A program made the position numbers and the translations under genes. Positions 8,998 to 18,834 of a stretch of DNA of 64,000 nucleotides are shown here, piece by piece. This stretch comes from Phocaeicola plebeius (lineage in GTDB: Bacteria > Bacteroidota > Bacteroidia > Bacteroidales > Bacteroidaceae). The notes under the pieces are model-generated. The model worked only from the letters and a program-made list of their open reading frames with translations. It ran no database searches and was not told the DNA's origin. The stretch's first letter is position 1; every line of letters begins with the position of its first letter. The stretch spans positions 62,001 through 126,000 of the forward strand of contig NZ_QSQT01000006.1 in NCBI RefSeq assembly GCF_003437535.1. Direction: 5' to 3'.

Positions 8998-11900
8998 TTA
9001 TTTTTCATCTGTTTTACCAGACTCATCTGTCTCGGAATACTGCGTAGGCAATACGCCGAACTGCTCCTTAAAACACTTGGTAAAATAGCTGGAAGAGCTG
9101 AATCCTACCCGGTCGGCCACTTCCGACACGTTCAATTTTCCGTCCTGAAGAAGCTGCGCAGCCCGCTTCAAACGAATGGTACGGATAAATTCCGTTGGAG
9201 TCTGTCCGGTAATAGCCTGCAACTTACGATAAAGATTCATGCGGCTCATTCCCATATCGGCACTGAGCTGTTCTACATTATATTCCGAATTATCAATATG
9301 TTCTTCTATCAATTTCAGAGCCTTCTGAAGCAACTGCTCATCAATTGAAGTAATTGTTATGCGACTGGGATTGACACGCAGCGTCTTGCGGAATTCTTTC
9401 TTCCGGCCCTCCTGCTGCTCGATAAGCTGCTTGATACGCACCAGTAGCACATCAAAGCTGAAAGGTTTGGATATATAGGAATCTGCCCCAACCGCATAAC
9501 CGCTGATTTTTGCCTCGTCTCCACTGCGGGCTGTCAACAGGATAACCGGGATATGCGATGTCTGTACGTTGTGCTTGATACGGCGGCACAGCTCCAGCCC
9601 GTCCACTTTCGGCATCATTATATCACTGATAATCAAGTCCGGATTCTGTTCGACTGCAAGTTTCTCTCCTTCTTCTCCGTCTGGTGCATCAATTACCTGA
9701 TACGTTTCTGAAAGCTGCTCCTTGAGGAAATGACGGAAATCCTGATTATCTTCCACTATCAGCAATTTTTTCCGATTATCCAAAGGTATCGGAGCTGGAG
9801 ATGCTTCTTCCGATATTTTCAGATCCATCGGAATACGTACTATAAAAACAGCCCCTTTCCCAAATTGGCTTTCTACCTGAATGCTTCCCTCATGCAATTG
9901 TACATACTCTTTTACCAGATGAAGTCCGATTCCGCTTCCTACTTTGCTGTCATCTGCATGTTGCACCTGATAAAAACGTTCAAAAATATGTTCCAATGCT
10001 TCTGCCGACATACCTATTCCTGTATCAGCCACTGTGATATTCGCAAAAAGACGCCCTTCTATATGCTCTTCCGACAAAGAGAGTATCACAGTCCCTCCTT
10101 CGGGAGTAAATTTGAATGCATTCGACAACAAATTATTAAGAATCCGATGCAACTTTTCATGATCAAAGTTCATGTACCAATGAGCCGATGAAAGTGCCAA
10201 ACGAAAATCCAACTTCTTTTCTTTGGCAAAAGGCTGGAAATTAGCATACAATGTCGAAATAAACTCTTCCAAATCACCCGCTGTAAGATGAAGCTTTTCC
10301 ATTCTCATCTCCATCTTACGGAAATCGAGCAACTGATTGACAAGTGTATATAGTTCCTGAGCATTTTTATAAACCATATCAAGCTGACGCAGTACTTGCT
10401 CATCTGTCACCTTTTTCCGAAGTACTTCCAGGGGAGTAAGAATCAAAGTAAGAGGAGTACGGAGTTCATGACTGATGTTGGTAAAGAAGCGGAACTTCAA
10501 CTGATTCAGTTCCTCCTTTTGCTGGGCTGCCTGCTGTTCTTTCAATCGAATCAGTTTCTGATTATTTTTCCGATACACATACCTCACTCCTAGAATGACT
10601 ACCCCTATCAGGCATAAAAAGTAAAGTACAAAAGCCCAACCCGTAGCCCAAAATGGCGGAAGAATTGTCACTTGAAAAATGGATTCCGGACTCCACACAT
10701 GATCGTTTCCGGCACTCATTACACGAAACGTATATTCACCGGGTAACAAATTATTATATACTACACTTCCCTGTCCTTTATTAGACGTTATCTCATTCCA
10801 CTTTTTGTCAGCTCCCTCCAAACGATAACGGAAATAAGTCTGCGAAGGGTTTACAAAATTCAAACTGGAAAAGTCAAAGGTCAGGAAATTTTCATCATAA
10901 TTCAGTGTTACCGACCGTACCTTGTCAATTGACTGAGTAAACAAAACCCTTCCATGATATTCTTCTCCACACGAAACCGATTCGTTGAACAAACGGAATC
11001 CGGTAAACAAAGGAGAAATAACACAAGGAGTAAACACCACATTTTCAGGAGAAAACAAATAAAATCCATCCATCCTTCCAAAACAAAGTTCTCCTTTTCG
11101 GGTCCGCATGGAACAAAACTCATACAAGTCATCCCATTCACGACTGTGATTCCGGTCCAAACAAACTACTATATATTCATTCTGTCCACCTTCTTTTGCT
11201 ACACTTACCTTATATAATGCATTGATTGTGGTAATCCAGACCTCATTATTATAATCTTCCTGCATGGCCTGAATAGTCAGATTTTCAAACCCATGTTCTT
11301 CCCCCAACACATCAATCTTCCGGTCTGGAGAAAGTACCTTTATTCCATACTGGGTTCCCATCCATAATAATCCACGGCTATCGTTCAGCATACAATTATA
11401 TTTCTCGCCTGCTAAAACCTGAAACGGGTCTTTACCTTTTGCATGTCCGGGAATGTAAAGACTATCTTTCTTTATGTCATAAAAATAAATTCCATTGTCT
11501 GCTCCTACCACCAAGCGCCCGGAAGCATCAAAAGACATCGTATTGGCTATCTTAAATCGAGACAATTCGGGGTATTTGTCAACCAGCAGATCCAACTTGC
11601 CTGACCGAATATCAAACCTCCCAACTCCACCGTTTACACTCACCCACAGATTACCCTCTATGTCTTCGGTCAGCGTACGAATATTATTCAAGTCCATCCC
11701 TTCACGAACAGGGAATAGATAATGTGAAATTTTACCTTTATCTATACAATAAAGTCCGTCCATATAAGTACCAAACCACATTCTTCCTTTCAAGTCCTTA
11801 TAGGCAGTTCGAAACAATCCGCTGCTCAACTCCTTAAACGGACAACTTACCGATGTCCGGTCGGCCGACAAACGATAAAGTCCTGCAGATGTACCTAAAA

Positions 11901-13008
11901 AGATAGAAGAATCATCGGCTTCCAACATACATAACACATCATCACTACCCCAATCGCCTACAATATTCTTTTTATTGTATAAAGTAAAGTTACTCATGCT
12001 GGAATGGTAATAGGCTAATCCTCTGTTAAACAAACCAGCCCATACGGTTCCGCTCTTTTTATCTACATAAATACTATGTACGTTCGTATACCCTCTTCCT
12101 CCTAAGGTAGCGTGAAAGGGGGCAGCCGAAAAAAACGAGAAATTATATTTATCTATTAGGAATATACCACGACTAGATGTCCCAACCCAGGCATTACCCG
12201 ACTTTTCTACATCACATGAAGTAATTTCCCCAAAAGGAGAAGGAAGCTCTATTTCTTTCCAGGCATGGATGGCATTCATATAAAAAATAACCCCTTCATT
12301 CCACGCAATCCAGAAGTCACCGCTGTCCAGTATCCGGATTACTACCTGCAGGTCGGCCTTCAAACGATTCTGCAGAAAAGTTTCCTGCCGGATAAATTTC
12401 TTCTGATTCCGGTCATAGGCACGCAGCAAGCCATTTTCATGCAGTATCCAGCTCACACTACCATATGACTCCACTGCCATCAGCGTACCATTTCCATTCA
12501 GGAAATGCCGGTCTCCTCCTATGGTCTGCAACTGATGGTTCTTTGTATCATAAAGGAGCACACGCTGAGAAGCCGTCACCAGCCAGACATGAAGATTGGA
12601 ATCAATGAACACATTTGAAATCTTTTCTTTTACGCCCCATCCGGCTAAAAGCGTATCCGGCTGAATAAATTCGCCCTTATCCAAATCAAAGATTTTCAAG
12701 TTTCCTTTTTCTTTCAGCCAAATTCTTCCGTCGGCATCCAGATACTGAAGAGGAATGACTGATTCCTGGTCAATACCATATACCGGGGCTTTCCACAACG
12801 GATAGTTGGTGAAATTCTTCCCGTCGTAAAAACTCAATAAGGAAGTCGTACGTACTCCCAAACGCCCGTCGGGAAGCCCGAATACATTTTTCACATAATT
12901 GTCGGGAAGTCCGTCACGAATACCGATATGGCGGAACGGGAAAGAAGCGGCTGCCTGCATCCCCAGACACAGGAAAACATATAGTACGGTTAAAATCAGT
13001 CTTTTCAT
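8998..13008 (-). CDS. Hybrid two-component system sensor/regulator (HTCS)
   Basis: One-protein sensor and transcription factor that controls PULs. Order: signal peptide; about 700 residues of Reg_prop beta-propeller repeats (such as DGRIWLKEKG and RMWFGTYMDGLY); a Y_Y_Y domain (RYRLEGADKKWNEI); a membrane segment near residue 800 (FVLYFLCLIGVVILGVRYVY); HisKA with the phospho-acceptor His in NISHELRTPL; HATPase (DTGIGM, GSGIGLHLVKEY); a receiver (LIVEDNQDF, DLIISDIMMPKVDG); and a C-terminal AraC-type DNA-binding domain (MNLYRKLQAITGQTPTEFIR). All signature residues look intact. I choose the methionine at 13008 because the alternative start five codons earlier puts acidic residues into the signal peptide. 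The periplasmic propeller is expected to bind a degradation product of the target glycan. Confidence 0.95.
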   Translation of the reverse strand: MKRLILTVLYVFLCLGMQAAASFPFRHIGIRDGLPDNYVKNVFGLPDGRLGVRTTSLLSFYDGKNFTNYPLWKAPVYGIDQESVIPLQYLDADGRIWLKEKGNLKIFDLDKGEFIQPDTLLAGWGVKEKISNVFIDSNLHVWLVTASQRVLLYDTKNHQLQTIGGDRHFLNGNGTLMAVESYGSVSWILHENGLLRAYDRNQKKFIRQETFLQNRLKADLQVVIRILDSGDFWIAWNEGVIFYMNAIHAWKEIELPSPFGEITSCDVEKSGNAWVGTSSRGIFLIDKYNFSFFSAAPFHATLGGRGYTNVHSIYVDKKSGTVWAGLFNRGLAYYHSSMSNFTLYNKKNIVGDWGSDDVLCMLEADDSSIFLGTSAGLYRLSADRTSVSCPFKELSSGLFRTAYKDLKGRMWFGTYMDGLYCIDKGKISHYLFPVREGMDLNNIRTLTEDIEGNLWVSVNGGVGRFDIRSGKLDLLVDKYPELSRFKIANTMSFDASGRLVVGADNGIYFYDIKKDSLYIPGHAKGKDPFQVLAGEKYNCMLNDSRGLLWMGTQYGIKVLSPDRKIDVLGEEHGFENLTIQAMQEDYNNEVWITTINALYKVSVAKEGGQNEYIVVCLDRNHSREWDDLYEFCSMRTRKGELCFGRMDGFYLFSPENVVFTPCVISPLFTGFRLFNESVSCGEEYHGRVLFTQSIDKVRSVTLNYDENFLTFDFSSLNFVNPSQTYFRYRLEGADKKWNEITSNKGQGSVVYNNLLPGEYTFRVMSAGNDHVWSPESIFQVTILPPFWATGWAFVLYFLCLIGVVILGVRYVYRKNNQKLIRLKEQQAAQQKEELNQLKFRFFTNISHELRTPLTLILTPLEVLRKKVTDEQVLRQLDMVYKNAQELYTLVNQLLDFRKMEMRMEKLHLTAGDLEEFISTLYANFQPFAKEKKLDFRLALSSAHWYMNFDHEKLHRILNNLLSNAFKFTPEGGTVILSLSEEHIEGRLFANITVADTGIGMSAEALEHIFERFYQVQHADDSKVGSGIGLHLVKEYVQLHEGSIQVESQFGKGAVFIVRIPMDLKISEEASPAPIPLDNRKKLLIVEDNQDFRHFLKEQLSETYQVIDAPDGEEGEKLAVEQNPDLIISDIMMPKVDGLELCRRIKHNVQTSHIPVILLTARSGDEAKISGYAVGADSYISKPFSFDVLLVRIKQLIEQQEGRKKEFRKTLRVNPSRITITSIDEQLLQKALKLIEEHIDNSEYNVEQLSADMGMSRMNLYRKLQAITGQTPTEFIRTIRLKRAAQLLQDGKLNVSEVADRVGFSSSSYFTKCFKEQFGVLPTQYSETDESGKTDEK

Positions 13009-13092
13009 ATCTTCAAGCTTCAATAATTACAAATGTATAAAGCTATATACGAACCAGAAAAGATTTTTACGTGAGATTTCTGCATTTTTCTG

Positions 13093-13135
13093 CAAAAAAA
13101 TAACCGTCGCCCGATTTTCTGCTTCGGACGACGGT
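13093..13135 (-). terminator. Intrinsic terminator after cydB
   Basis: On the minus strand a stem with arms ACCGTCG and CGACGGT (13103-13135) is followed by a T-rich run (complement of 13094-13100). It lies 30 bases downstream of the cydB stop codon. Confidence 0.75.
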
Positions 13136-13164
13136 GTGTTATACGCTGTTACAGACGGCATGAA

Positions 13165-14316
13165 TCAATAGCTGTGCTCGTCTTCTTTGATTTCTTCCAT
13201 GGTCAGTGGCTTACGGTCGATAGCACGCCATGCATAAATAATGTAGGCCAGTACAAAAGGAACTAAAATAGATACATAAGCCATGGTTTTCAGGGTAAAC
13301 TGGCTGGAGCAGCTGTTGGCGATGGTCAGCGAACTCTGTAAATCGGCTGTAGAAGGATAATAAGCGGTATGATTATAACCTACGACCAACAGCAAGGCCA
13401 GTACCGTCAGTACTGTACCCACACCGGCAAACCAGATACCGCGGGGATAGGTCTTGCAGAAAATGCTTTTTCCCAAGCCATACAACACCCCGACTACGCC
13501 TAACAGGAACAGCACCAGCAGATAAGGCATCGCTATAAAGTTATGGAAATACTTGAAAGGTTCCATCACAATCTGCCCCGTTTCCGGATTTACTGCAAAC
13601 CCGTCTTTCAGTAAAGTGCGAATCACAAATGCCAGGAAGAATACAAGGAAGGGTACCGCATCGGCTATCAACTGACGACGGAAACGGGCATTCAACGCTT
13701 CATGACGGATGTTGTTAATGAAATAGAGGTTTCCTAACAAACGGGCAAGGAAGAGTACCGCAAATCCTAAAATGAGGTTCCACGGGTCAGCAAACGCATC
13801 CAGTCCATGCCACCCGTTACCCCAATGGCTGATGACCGGCATCATTTCATCGGTAAGGTTTCCTTTGCTCACCACAAAGTTGGAGCCGTTGAAGAAGGTC
13901 GCGACAGCCGCTCCCAACAATAGTGGACCTACAATACCATTCAGCACCAGGAAGAACTGATAGGTACGCTTACCCAGCCAGTTACCGAGTTTTGACTGAA
14001 ATTCGTAGGACACAGCCTGAAGCACAAAACTGAAGAGAATAATCATCCACAACCAGTAAGCTCCTCCAAAGCTGGTACTATAAAACAAAGGGAAAGAAGC
14101 AAAGAAGGCTCCTCCGAAAGTGACCAGGGTGGTAAAAGTAAATTCCCATTTACGTCCGGTGGAATTAACCAATAACGTACGTTCTTCTTCTGTACGTCCC
14201 AAACAATAGAGCAAAGAGTTTCCTCCCTGCACGAACAGCAAAAAGACCAGCAAGGCTCCTAATAAGGAAACCAGGAACCACCAGTAATGCTGCAAGAATA
14301 TATAAGTTGAATCCAT
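13165..14316 (-). CDS. cydB: Cytochrome bd ubiquinol oxidase subunit II
   Basis: Smaller subunit of the cytochrome bd quinol oxidase, which reduces oxygen to water in the inner membrane and lets anaerobic Bacteroides scavenge traces of oxygen. It has 383 residues and many hydrophobic helices, starting YWWFLVSLLGALLVFLLFVQGGNSLLY; the following RTEEERTLLVNSTGRKWEFTFT segment matches CydB-type proteins. It follows cydA by 33 bases in the operon DUF4492-cydA-cydB. The length is normal. Confidence 0.95.
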   Translation of the reverse strand: MDSTYIFLQHYWWFLVSLLGALLVFLLFVQGGNSLLYCLGRTEEERTLLVNSTGRKWEFTFTTLVTFGGAFFASFPLFYSTSFGGAYWLWMIILFSFVLQAVSYEFQSKLGNWLGKRTYQFFLVLNGIVGPLLLGAAVATFFNGSNFVVSKGNLTDEMMPVISHWGNGWHGLDAFADPWNLILGFAVLFLARLLGNLYFINNIRHEALNARFRRQLIADAVPFLVFFLAFVIRTLLKDGFAVNPETGQIVMEPFKYFHNFIAMPYLLVLFLLGVVGVLYGLGKSIFCKTYPRGIWFAGVGTVLTVLALLLVVGYNHTAYYPSTADLQSSLTIANSCSSQFTLKTMAYVSILVPFVLAYIIYAWRAIDRKPLTMEEIKEDEHSY

Positions 14317-14349
14317 ATTTTTCAGTTTTAAAATGATGTATCGGTTAGT

Positions 14350-15846
14350 TTATTTTTCTTCCGGACCTTTACGGATGGCTTTTACCATGATACCGATTTC
14401 GGCAATAAGCAGCACGGTAAACATGATAAGGAAAATGAAGAAAGTGGTTTGCACGGAGCCCGTTTCCAGTTTTGACACCGCCGCATTGACGGGCAGCAAA
14501 TCCTGAATTGTCCAGGGCTGACGTCCCATCTCGGCCACAATCCATCCTGCCTGACTGGCAATGTAAGCCAACGGAATGCTCCACAAGGAAATCCAGTGCA
14601 ACCAGTTAAGTTCAGCCAGCCGCTTTTTCCACACGAGGAATAAAATAACCAGGAAGAACAGTATGAAATACATACCTAACCCTACCATCACACGGAAAGA
14701 CCAGAAGAGCAGACCTACATGAGGTACAAGGTCTTCTTTATCCTGAATGTATCCGTAGCCGAAATAAGGCATGTATTCCTTCAGGGCACTGCGTGCAATC
14801 TGCATGGAAGCCTCATCGCCTTCTTCTTTTGCCCGACGGAAATCGGCCAGTGCAGTAATGGCTTTCTTGCCGTTCACCATCTTTTCATCTGCCGAAAGAG
14901 CCGTTGAACCATCGGGTAATGTATAGCCTCCTTCCAGCAGGTTGTTGATGCCCGGCACATATCCTGCCGTGCTATGCGTAGCAAGGAAAGAAAGCATTTC
15001 AGGTATCTTGATGGAACCTACCACCGTCAGAGGTTCATGCGTGCCTCCTTCATAAAGCGCTTCCATAGCGGCCAATTTCATAGGTTGTACCTGAGCCACC
15101 TGATACGCGGACTTATCGCCTGTACCGGCTGTTACCAGGGCAGCAAACAATCCGACTGCTGCTGCCACCTTCATGCTGGCAAGTGCAAATTCTTTTTCAC
15201 GTTTACGAATCAGATACCAGGCACTGACTCCGATGACGAAAGCGGCTCCGAGCATCCAGCTACTTAATACAGTATGGAAAAATTTCACCACTGCCACTGG
15301 CGAGAAGGCCACTGCCATGAAATCAACCATTTCGTTGCGCATGGTTTCCGGATTAAACTCCATCCCCACCGGGTACTGCATCCAGGAATTAGCCACCAGA
15401 ATCCACCAGGCAGAAATCGTGGCTCCCAAACCGGTAAGCCAGGTAGAAGCCAGATGAAAACCTTTGCTCACCTTGTGCCATCCAAAGAACATGACAGCCA
15501 CGAAAGTGGCTTCCATGAAGAAAGCTAAAATGCCTTCTATGGCCAGCGGAGCACCGAATATGTCACCCACGAACCAGGAATAGTTACTCCAGTTCGTGCC
15601 AAACTGAAACTCCAGAATCAAACCGGTTGCCACTCCAATGGCAAAGTTTATTCCAAACAGTTTCATCCAAAACTTTGCCGTACGCTTCCAGAATTCATTT
15701 CCTGTACGTACATACAATGTCTCCATTGTAGCCATAATCACAGCCAACCCTAAAGTCAGCGGTACAAACAGCCAATGGTAAATGGCGGTCAAGGCAAACT
15801 GTGCCCTCGACCAGTCAATCATTGAAGTGTCGATTGTTTCAAGCAT
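14350..15846 (-). CDS. cydA: Cytochrome bd ubiquinol oxidase subunit I
   Basis: Haem-bearing, quinol-oxidising subunit of cytochrome bd. The start WSRAQFALTAIYHWLFVPLTLGLAVIMA carries the conserved His of the first helix (a haem b595 ligand in the family). Later segments FGINFAIGVATGLILEFQFGTNWSNYSWFVGDIFGAPLAIEG and EMGRQPWTIQ are diagnostic, the latter near the C-terminal end of the quinol-binding Q-loop region. It has 498 residues, close to the usual size, and appears complete. It sits between the DUF4492 gene and cydB. Confidence 0.97.
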   Translation of the reverse strand: MLETIDTSMIDWSRAQFALTAIYHWLFVPLTLGLAVIMATMETLYVRTGNEFWKRTAKFWMKLFGINFAIGVATGLILEFQFGTNWSNYSWFVGDIFGAPLAIEGILAFFMEATFVAVMFFGWHKVSKGFHLASTWLTGLGATISAWWILVANSWMQYPVGMEFNPETMRNEMVDFMAVAFSPVAVVKFFHTVLSSWMLGAAFVIGVSAWYLIRKREKEFALASMKVAAAVGLFAALVTAGTGDKSAYQVAQVQPMKLAAMEALYEGGTHEPLTVVGSIKIPEMLSFLATHSTAGYVPGINNLLEGGYTLPDGSTALSADEKMVNGKKAITALADFRRAKEEGDEASMQIARSALKEYMPYFGYGYIQDKEDLVPHVGLLFWSFRVMVGLGMYFILFFLVILFLVWKKRLAELNWLHWISLWSIPLAYIASQAGWIVAEMGRQPWTIQDLLPVNAAVSKLETGSVQTTFFIFLIMFTVLLIAEIGIMVKAIRKGPEEK

Positions 15847-15887
15847 AAGAAATTACTTTATCAGTTACTAATATAAATAAGGTATAA

Positions 15888-16106
15888 TTATTCTGCCATC
15901 CGGTTTGTCAACTCCAGTCCCACATAGTCCTGCTTCTCGGCCTCCGTCTTTCCTTTCAGGAAGGAAGGGAAGAAAAACAGTTTCAGCACAAAAAACATGA
16001 CAAAAAGCTTTATCAGGATAATCGCCCAAAGGACACGCCCCCAGGTCATCTCCCGAAAACCATCACGATAAAAATAAAAAACACGAATGAGATTCTTTTT
16101 AATCAT
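15888..16106 (-). CDS. DUF4492 small membrane protein, cydAB-linked
   Basis: Seventy-two-residue protein with one strongly hydrophobic segment (LWAIILIKLFVMFFVLKLFFFPSFL, about residues 26-50), a basic N-terminus with an aromatic FYFYRDGFREMTWG motif and a polar tail. It is the first gene of the cydA-cydB operon, 41 bases ahead of cydA. Small proteins of this type are commonly found before cydA in Bacteroidota. By analogy with the small accessory subunits of other bd oxidases (CydX and similar) it may help assembly or stability, but that is inference. Confidence 0.85.
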   Translation of the reverse strand: MIKKNLIRVFYFYRDGFREMTWGRVLWAIILIKLFVMFFVLKLFFFPSFLKGKTEAEKQDYVGLELTNRMAE

Positions 16107-16127
16107 AATCTATTTTTATAATGATTA

Positions 16128-16157
16128 CAAAGTAAGTACTTTATCGGGAAAAAACAA
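16128..16157 (-). promoter_or_regulatory. Probable promoter of the cyd operon
   Basis: On the minus strand TTACTTTG (16135-16128) matches the Bacteroidota -7 element, and a TTG (16157-16155) lies 19 bases upstream at the -33 position. The start codon of the DUF4492 gene follows about 20 bases downstream. Confidence 0.5.
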
Positions 16158-16193
16158 GGGTTTATCGAGATATTCTGTGGGTAAATCTATCTA

Positions 16194-16226
16194 TTTTGCC
16201 TCTTTTTTTATTATGAAATACATTTG
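16194..16226 (+). promoter_or_regulatory. Promoter of the TolC-MacAB-type efflux operon
   Basis: A -33 element TTTTG (16194-16198), a 20-base spacer and a -7 element TACATTTG (16219-16226) fit the Bacteroidota consensus closely. The predicted transcript start near 16232 gives a leader of about 17 bases before the ATG at 16249, so the longer reading frame from 16087 cannot be the translated form. Confidence 0.75.
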
Positions 16227-16248
16227 CAATGTAAAAATTAAACGAAAT

Positions 16249-17592
16249 ATGAAAAAAAGAGAACTCATTTTCTTCGCCGCGCTCGCGACTTTCCTGTCGG
16301 CAAATGCACAGGAAAAACAAACCTGGTCGCTTGAAGATTGCATAAACTATGCGCTGGAGAAAAATATCCAGTTACAGCAGAACAAGATTTCCTTACAGGA
16401 AAGCGAAGTGGATGTAAAGACAGCAAAGGCTGCACTCTTTCCAAGCCTCTCGTTCAACACCGGACACAACATTGTGAACCGTCCTTATCAGGAAAACAGC
16501 GCCACTGTCAGTGGAACTGAAATCATCAGCAGTAACAATAAAACTACCTATAACGGCAGCTACAGTTTGTCTGCACAATGGACATTATGGAACGGCGGAC
16601 AGCGCCTGAACAACATCAAACAGCAAAAGAAGAATCAGGAAATAGCGGAACTGACCGTAGCCGAAACGGAAAATACGCTCAAGGAAGAGATTACCAAACT
16701 TTTCCTGCAGATTCTGTATGCAGATGAATCGGTAAACATTAATAAAGGTACGCTGGAAGTAAGTAAAGCTACCTATGAACGCGCGAAAGAACTTTTTAAT
16801 CAGGGTAGTATTTCGAAAGCAGATTTGGCCCAACTGGAAGCACAAGTCGGTAATGACCAGTACCAGCTGGTAACCTCCGAAAGCTCACTGAGAAACTATA
16901 AACTTCAACTGAAGCAAATGCTGGAACTGGACGGAAACATGGAAATGGAGCTGGAACTTCCGGTACTTGACGATGAAAAAGTGATGCAGCTGCTCCCCAA
17001 TCAAGACGAGGTTTACCAAACGGCACTGGCCAACCGTCCGGAAATACAAAGCAGCAAACTGAGTATTGACAATTCCAAGTTGGCTATTTCTGCGGCTAAA
17101 AGCGGGTATTATCCAAGTATCAGCCTATCGGCATCTACTTCCAGCATGACCAACAATGCAAGCCAGAACAACTGGGCACAACAGATGAAATACGGATGGA
17201 ACAACATGATTGGTCTGACAGTAAGTGTACCTATCTTTAATAACCGACAGACCAAAAGTGCGGTAGAAAAAGCTCAGTTCCAATACAACTCTTCACTGCT
17301 GAACTTGCAGGACAAGCAAAAAGGGCTTTACACCGAGATTGAAACACTCTGGCTGGATGCGCTCAATGCACAGCAACAATATGCAGCAGCTGAAGTGAAA
17401 CTGAAAAGCAGCCAGACCAGTTTTGATATGGTCAATGAACAGTTCAGACTGGGTATGAAAAATACGGTTGAACTGCTGACCGAGAAAAATAACTTGCTCA
17501 GTGCACAGCAACAACGGGTTCAGGCTAAGTATATGGCTATTTTGAATCGTACATTACTCGATTTTTATGCAGGAAAAGACATTGAATTATAA
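16249..17592 (+). CDS. TolC-family outer-membrane efflux protein
   Basis: Outer-membrane channel of a tripartite exporter. From the ATG at 16249 the product has 447 residues and a clear signal peptide (MKKRELIFFAALATFLSANA). The frame is open upstream, but those residues precede the promoter and do not form a signal sequence. The body has the two-fold repeated outer-membrane efflux domain: long coiled helices (WSLEDCINYALEKNIQLQQNKISLQESEVDVKTAKAALFPSLSF and a second half at NRPEIQSSKLSIDNSKLAISAAKSGYYPSIS). It is followed at 12 bases by the adaptor gene, so all three layers of the pump are encoded in one operon. Confidence 0.93.
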   Translation: MKKRELIFFAALATFLSANAQEKQTWSLEDCINYALEKNIQLQQNKISLQESEVDVKTAKAALFPSLSFNTGHNIVNRPYQENSATVSGTEIISSNNKTTYNGSYSLSAQWTLWNGGQRLNNIKQQKKNQEIAELTVAETENTLKEEITKLFLQILYADESVNINKGTLEVSKATYERAKELFNQGSISKADLAQLEAQVGNDQYQLVTSESSLRNYKLQLKQMLELDGNMEMELELPVLDDEKVMQLLPNQDEVYQTALANRPEIQSSKLSIDNSKLAISAAKSGYYPSISLSASTSSMTNNASQNNWAQQMKYGWNNMIGLTVSVPIFNNRQTKSAVEKAQFQYNSSLLNLQDKQKGLYTEIETLWLDALNAQQQYAAAEVKLKSSQTSFDMVNEQFRLGMKNTVELLTEKNNLLSAQQQRVQAKYMAILNRTLLDFYAGKDIEL

Positions 17593-17604
17593 TCACCAAA
17601 CAAT

Positions 17605-18822
17605 ATGAACAAGAAAAAAATAATTTTGGCAGCCGGTGTCGTACTCGTGCTGGCTGTAGCAGGATTCTGGATTTTCGGAAAGAAGAATGCACAGGGCAAG
17701 GTAGACTTCGTGACTGAAAAAGTTACACGAGGAAATATCAGCAATTCCATTACAGCTACAGGAACCATTGAACCGGTCACTGAAGTAGAGGTCGGTACTC
17801 AGGTTTCAGGTATCATTGACAAGATATATATTGACTATAACTCCGTAGTAAAGCAGGGTGAAGTGATAGCCGAGATGGATAAGGTAACGCTGCTCAGCGA
17901 TTTACAATCAGCGCAAGCTACATACAACGGCGCAAAGGCCGAATACGACTATCAGAAGAAACTATACACGAGAAACAAAGCACTACACGAGAAACAGCTG
18001 ATCAGCGAAACAGACTACGAACAAAGTGTGTACGACTATGAACGTGCTAAAAGTACATACGAACAGACGCAAGCAGCCTTAGCCAAAGCGGAACGGAATC
18101 TTTCATACGCCACTATCACTTCTCCGATTAATGGTATCGTAACGAGCAAGGACGTGGAAGAAGGACAGACCGTGGCTTCCGGTTTTGAAACTCCGACACT
18201 GTTCACCATTGCGGCCGACTTGACAAAGATGCAGGTAGTAGCCGATGTGGATGAAGCTGACATTGCCGGAATAAAAGACAGTGCCCGAGTAACCTTTACC
18301 GTAGATGCCTATCCTGATGACGTATTCGAAGGAAAGGTATACCAGATTCGCTTGGGTAGTGTAAACAGCAGCAGTTCAAGCAGTACCAGCACAAGCAGCG
18401 AAACAGTTGTCACTTACGAAGTGGTAATTACTGCCGACAACCCGGATTTGAAACTGAAACCCCGGCTGACTGCCAACGTGACCATCTACACCGACACCCG
18501 TGACAACGTGATAACGGTACCCAACAAGGCACTGCGTTTTACACCGGAAAAACAGTTGGTGGGCAACAAGACTATTACAGACTGCGAAGGTACACACAAG
18601 GTATGGACTATGGACGCCAACGGATTCACGGCACATCCTGTAAAAATCGGTCTGAGCGACGGAAGTCATACTGAAATTCTGGAAGGACTGAACGAAGGTA
18701 CTCCTATCGTAACAGAAACCGTACTGAAAGGCTTCGAAAACAATGCTGATGAAATGGCTGGCAGTGAAAGAAGCCCGTTCATGCCAGGCCCTCCGGGAGG
18801 TGACAAGAAAAAACAGAAATAA
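17605..18822 (+). CDS. MacA-like periplasmic adaptor (membrane fusion protein)
   Basis: Adaptor linking an inner-membrane ABC permease to the TolC-type channel. It has 405 residues, an N-terminal membrane anchor (IILAAGVVLVLAVAGFWIFG), a lipoyl-like half-motif (VEVGTQVSGIIDKIYIDYNSVVKQGEVIAEMD), a coiled-coil hairpin (about residues 95-165), the second lipoyl half (ATITSPINGIVTSKDVEEGQTV) and beta-barrel and membrane-proximal domains. A serine/threonine-rich linker (SSSSSTSTSSET, about residues 255-267) interrupts the barrel domain. The C-terminus is proline/glycine-rich and basic. Thirteen-base gaps or less on both sides mark an operon. Confidence 0.92.
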   Translation: MNKKKIILAAGVVLVLAVAGFWIFGKKNAQGKVDFVTEKVTRGNISNSITATGTIEPVTEVEVGTQVSGIIDKIYIDYNSVVKQGEVIAEMDKVTLLSDLQSAQATYNGAKAEYDYQKKLYTRNKALHEKQLISETDYEQSVYDYERAKSTYEQTQAALAKAERNLSYATITSPINGIVTSKDVEEGQTVASGFETPTLFTIAADLTKMQVVADVDEADIAGIKDSARVTFTVDAYPDDVFEGKVYQIRLGSVNSSSSSSTSTSSETVVTYEVVITADNPDLKLKPRLTANVTIYTDTRDNVITVPNKALRFTPEKQLVGNKTITDCEGTHKVWTMDANGFTAHPVKIGLSDGSHTEILEGLNEGTPIVTETVLKGFENNADEMAGSERSPFMPGPPGGDKKKQK

Positions 18823-18834
18823 GGAGATACTCTT

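Noticed and set aside
10908-11217. ORFs opposite to and within the HTCS gene
   Set aside because: They are shadows of the conserved coding frame, with no starts in a plausible context. The same applies to the other antisense ORFs over the well-recognised genes.
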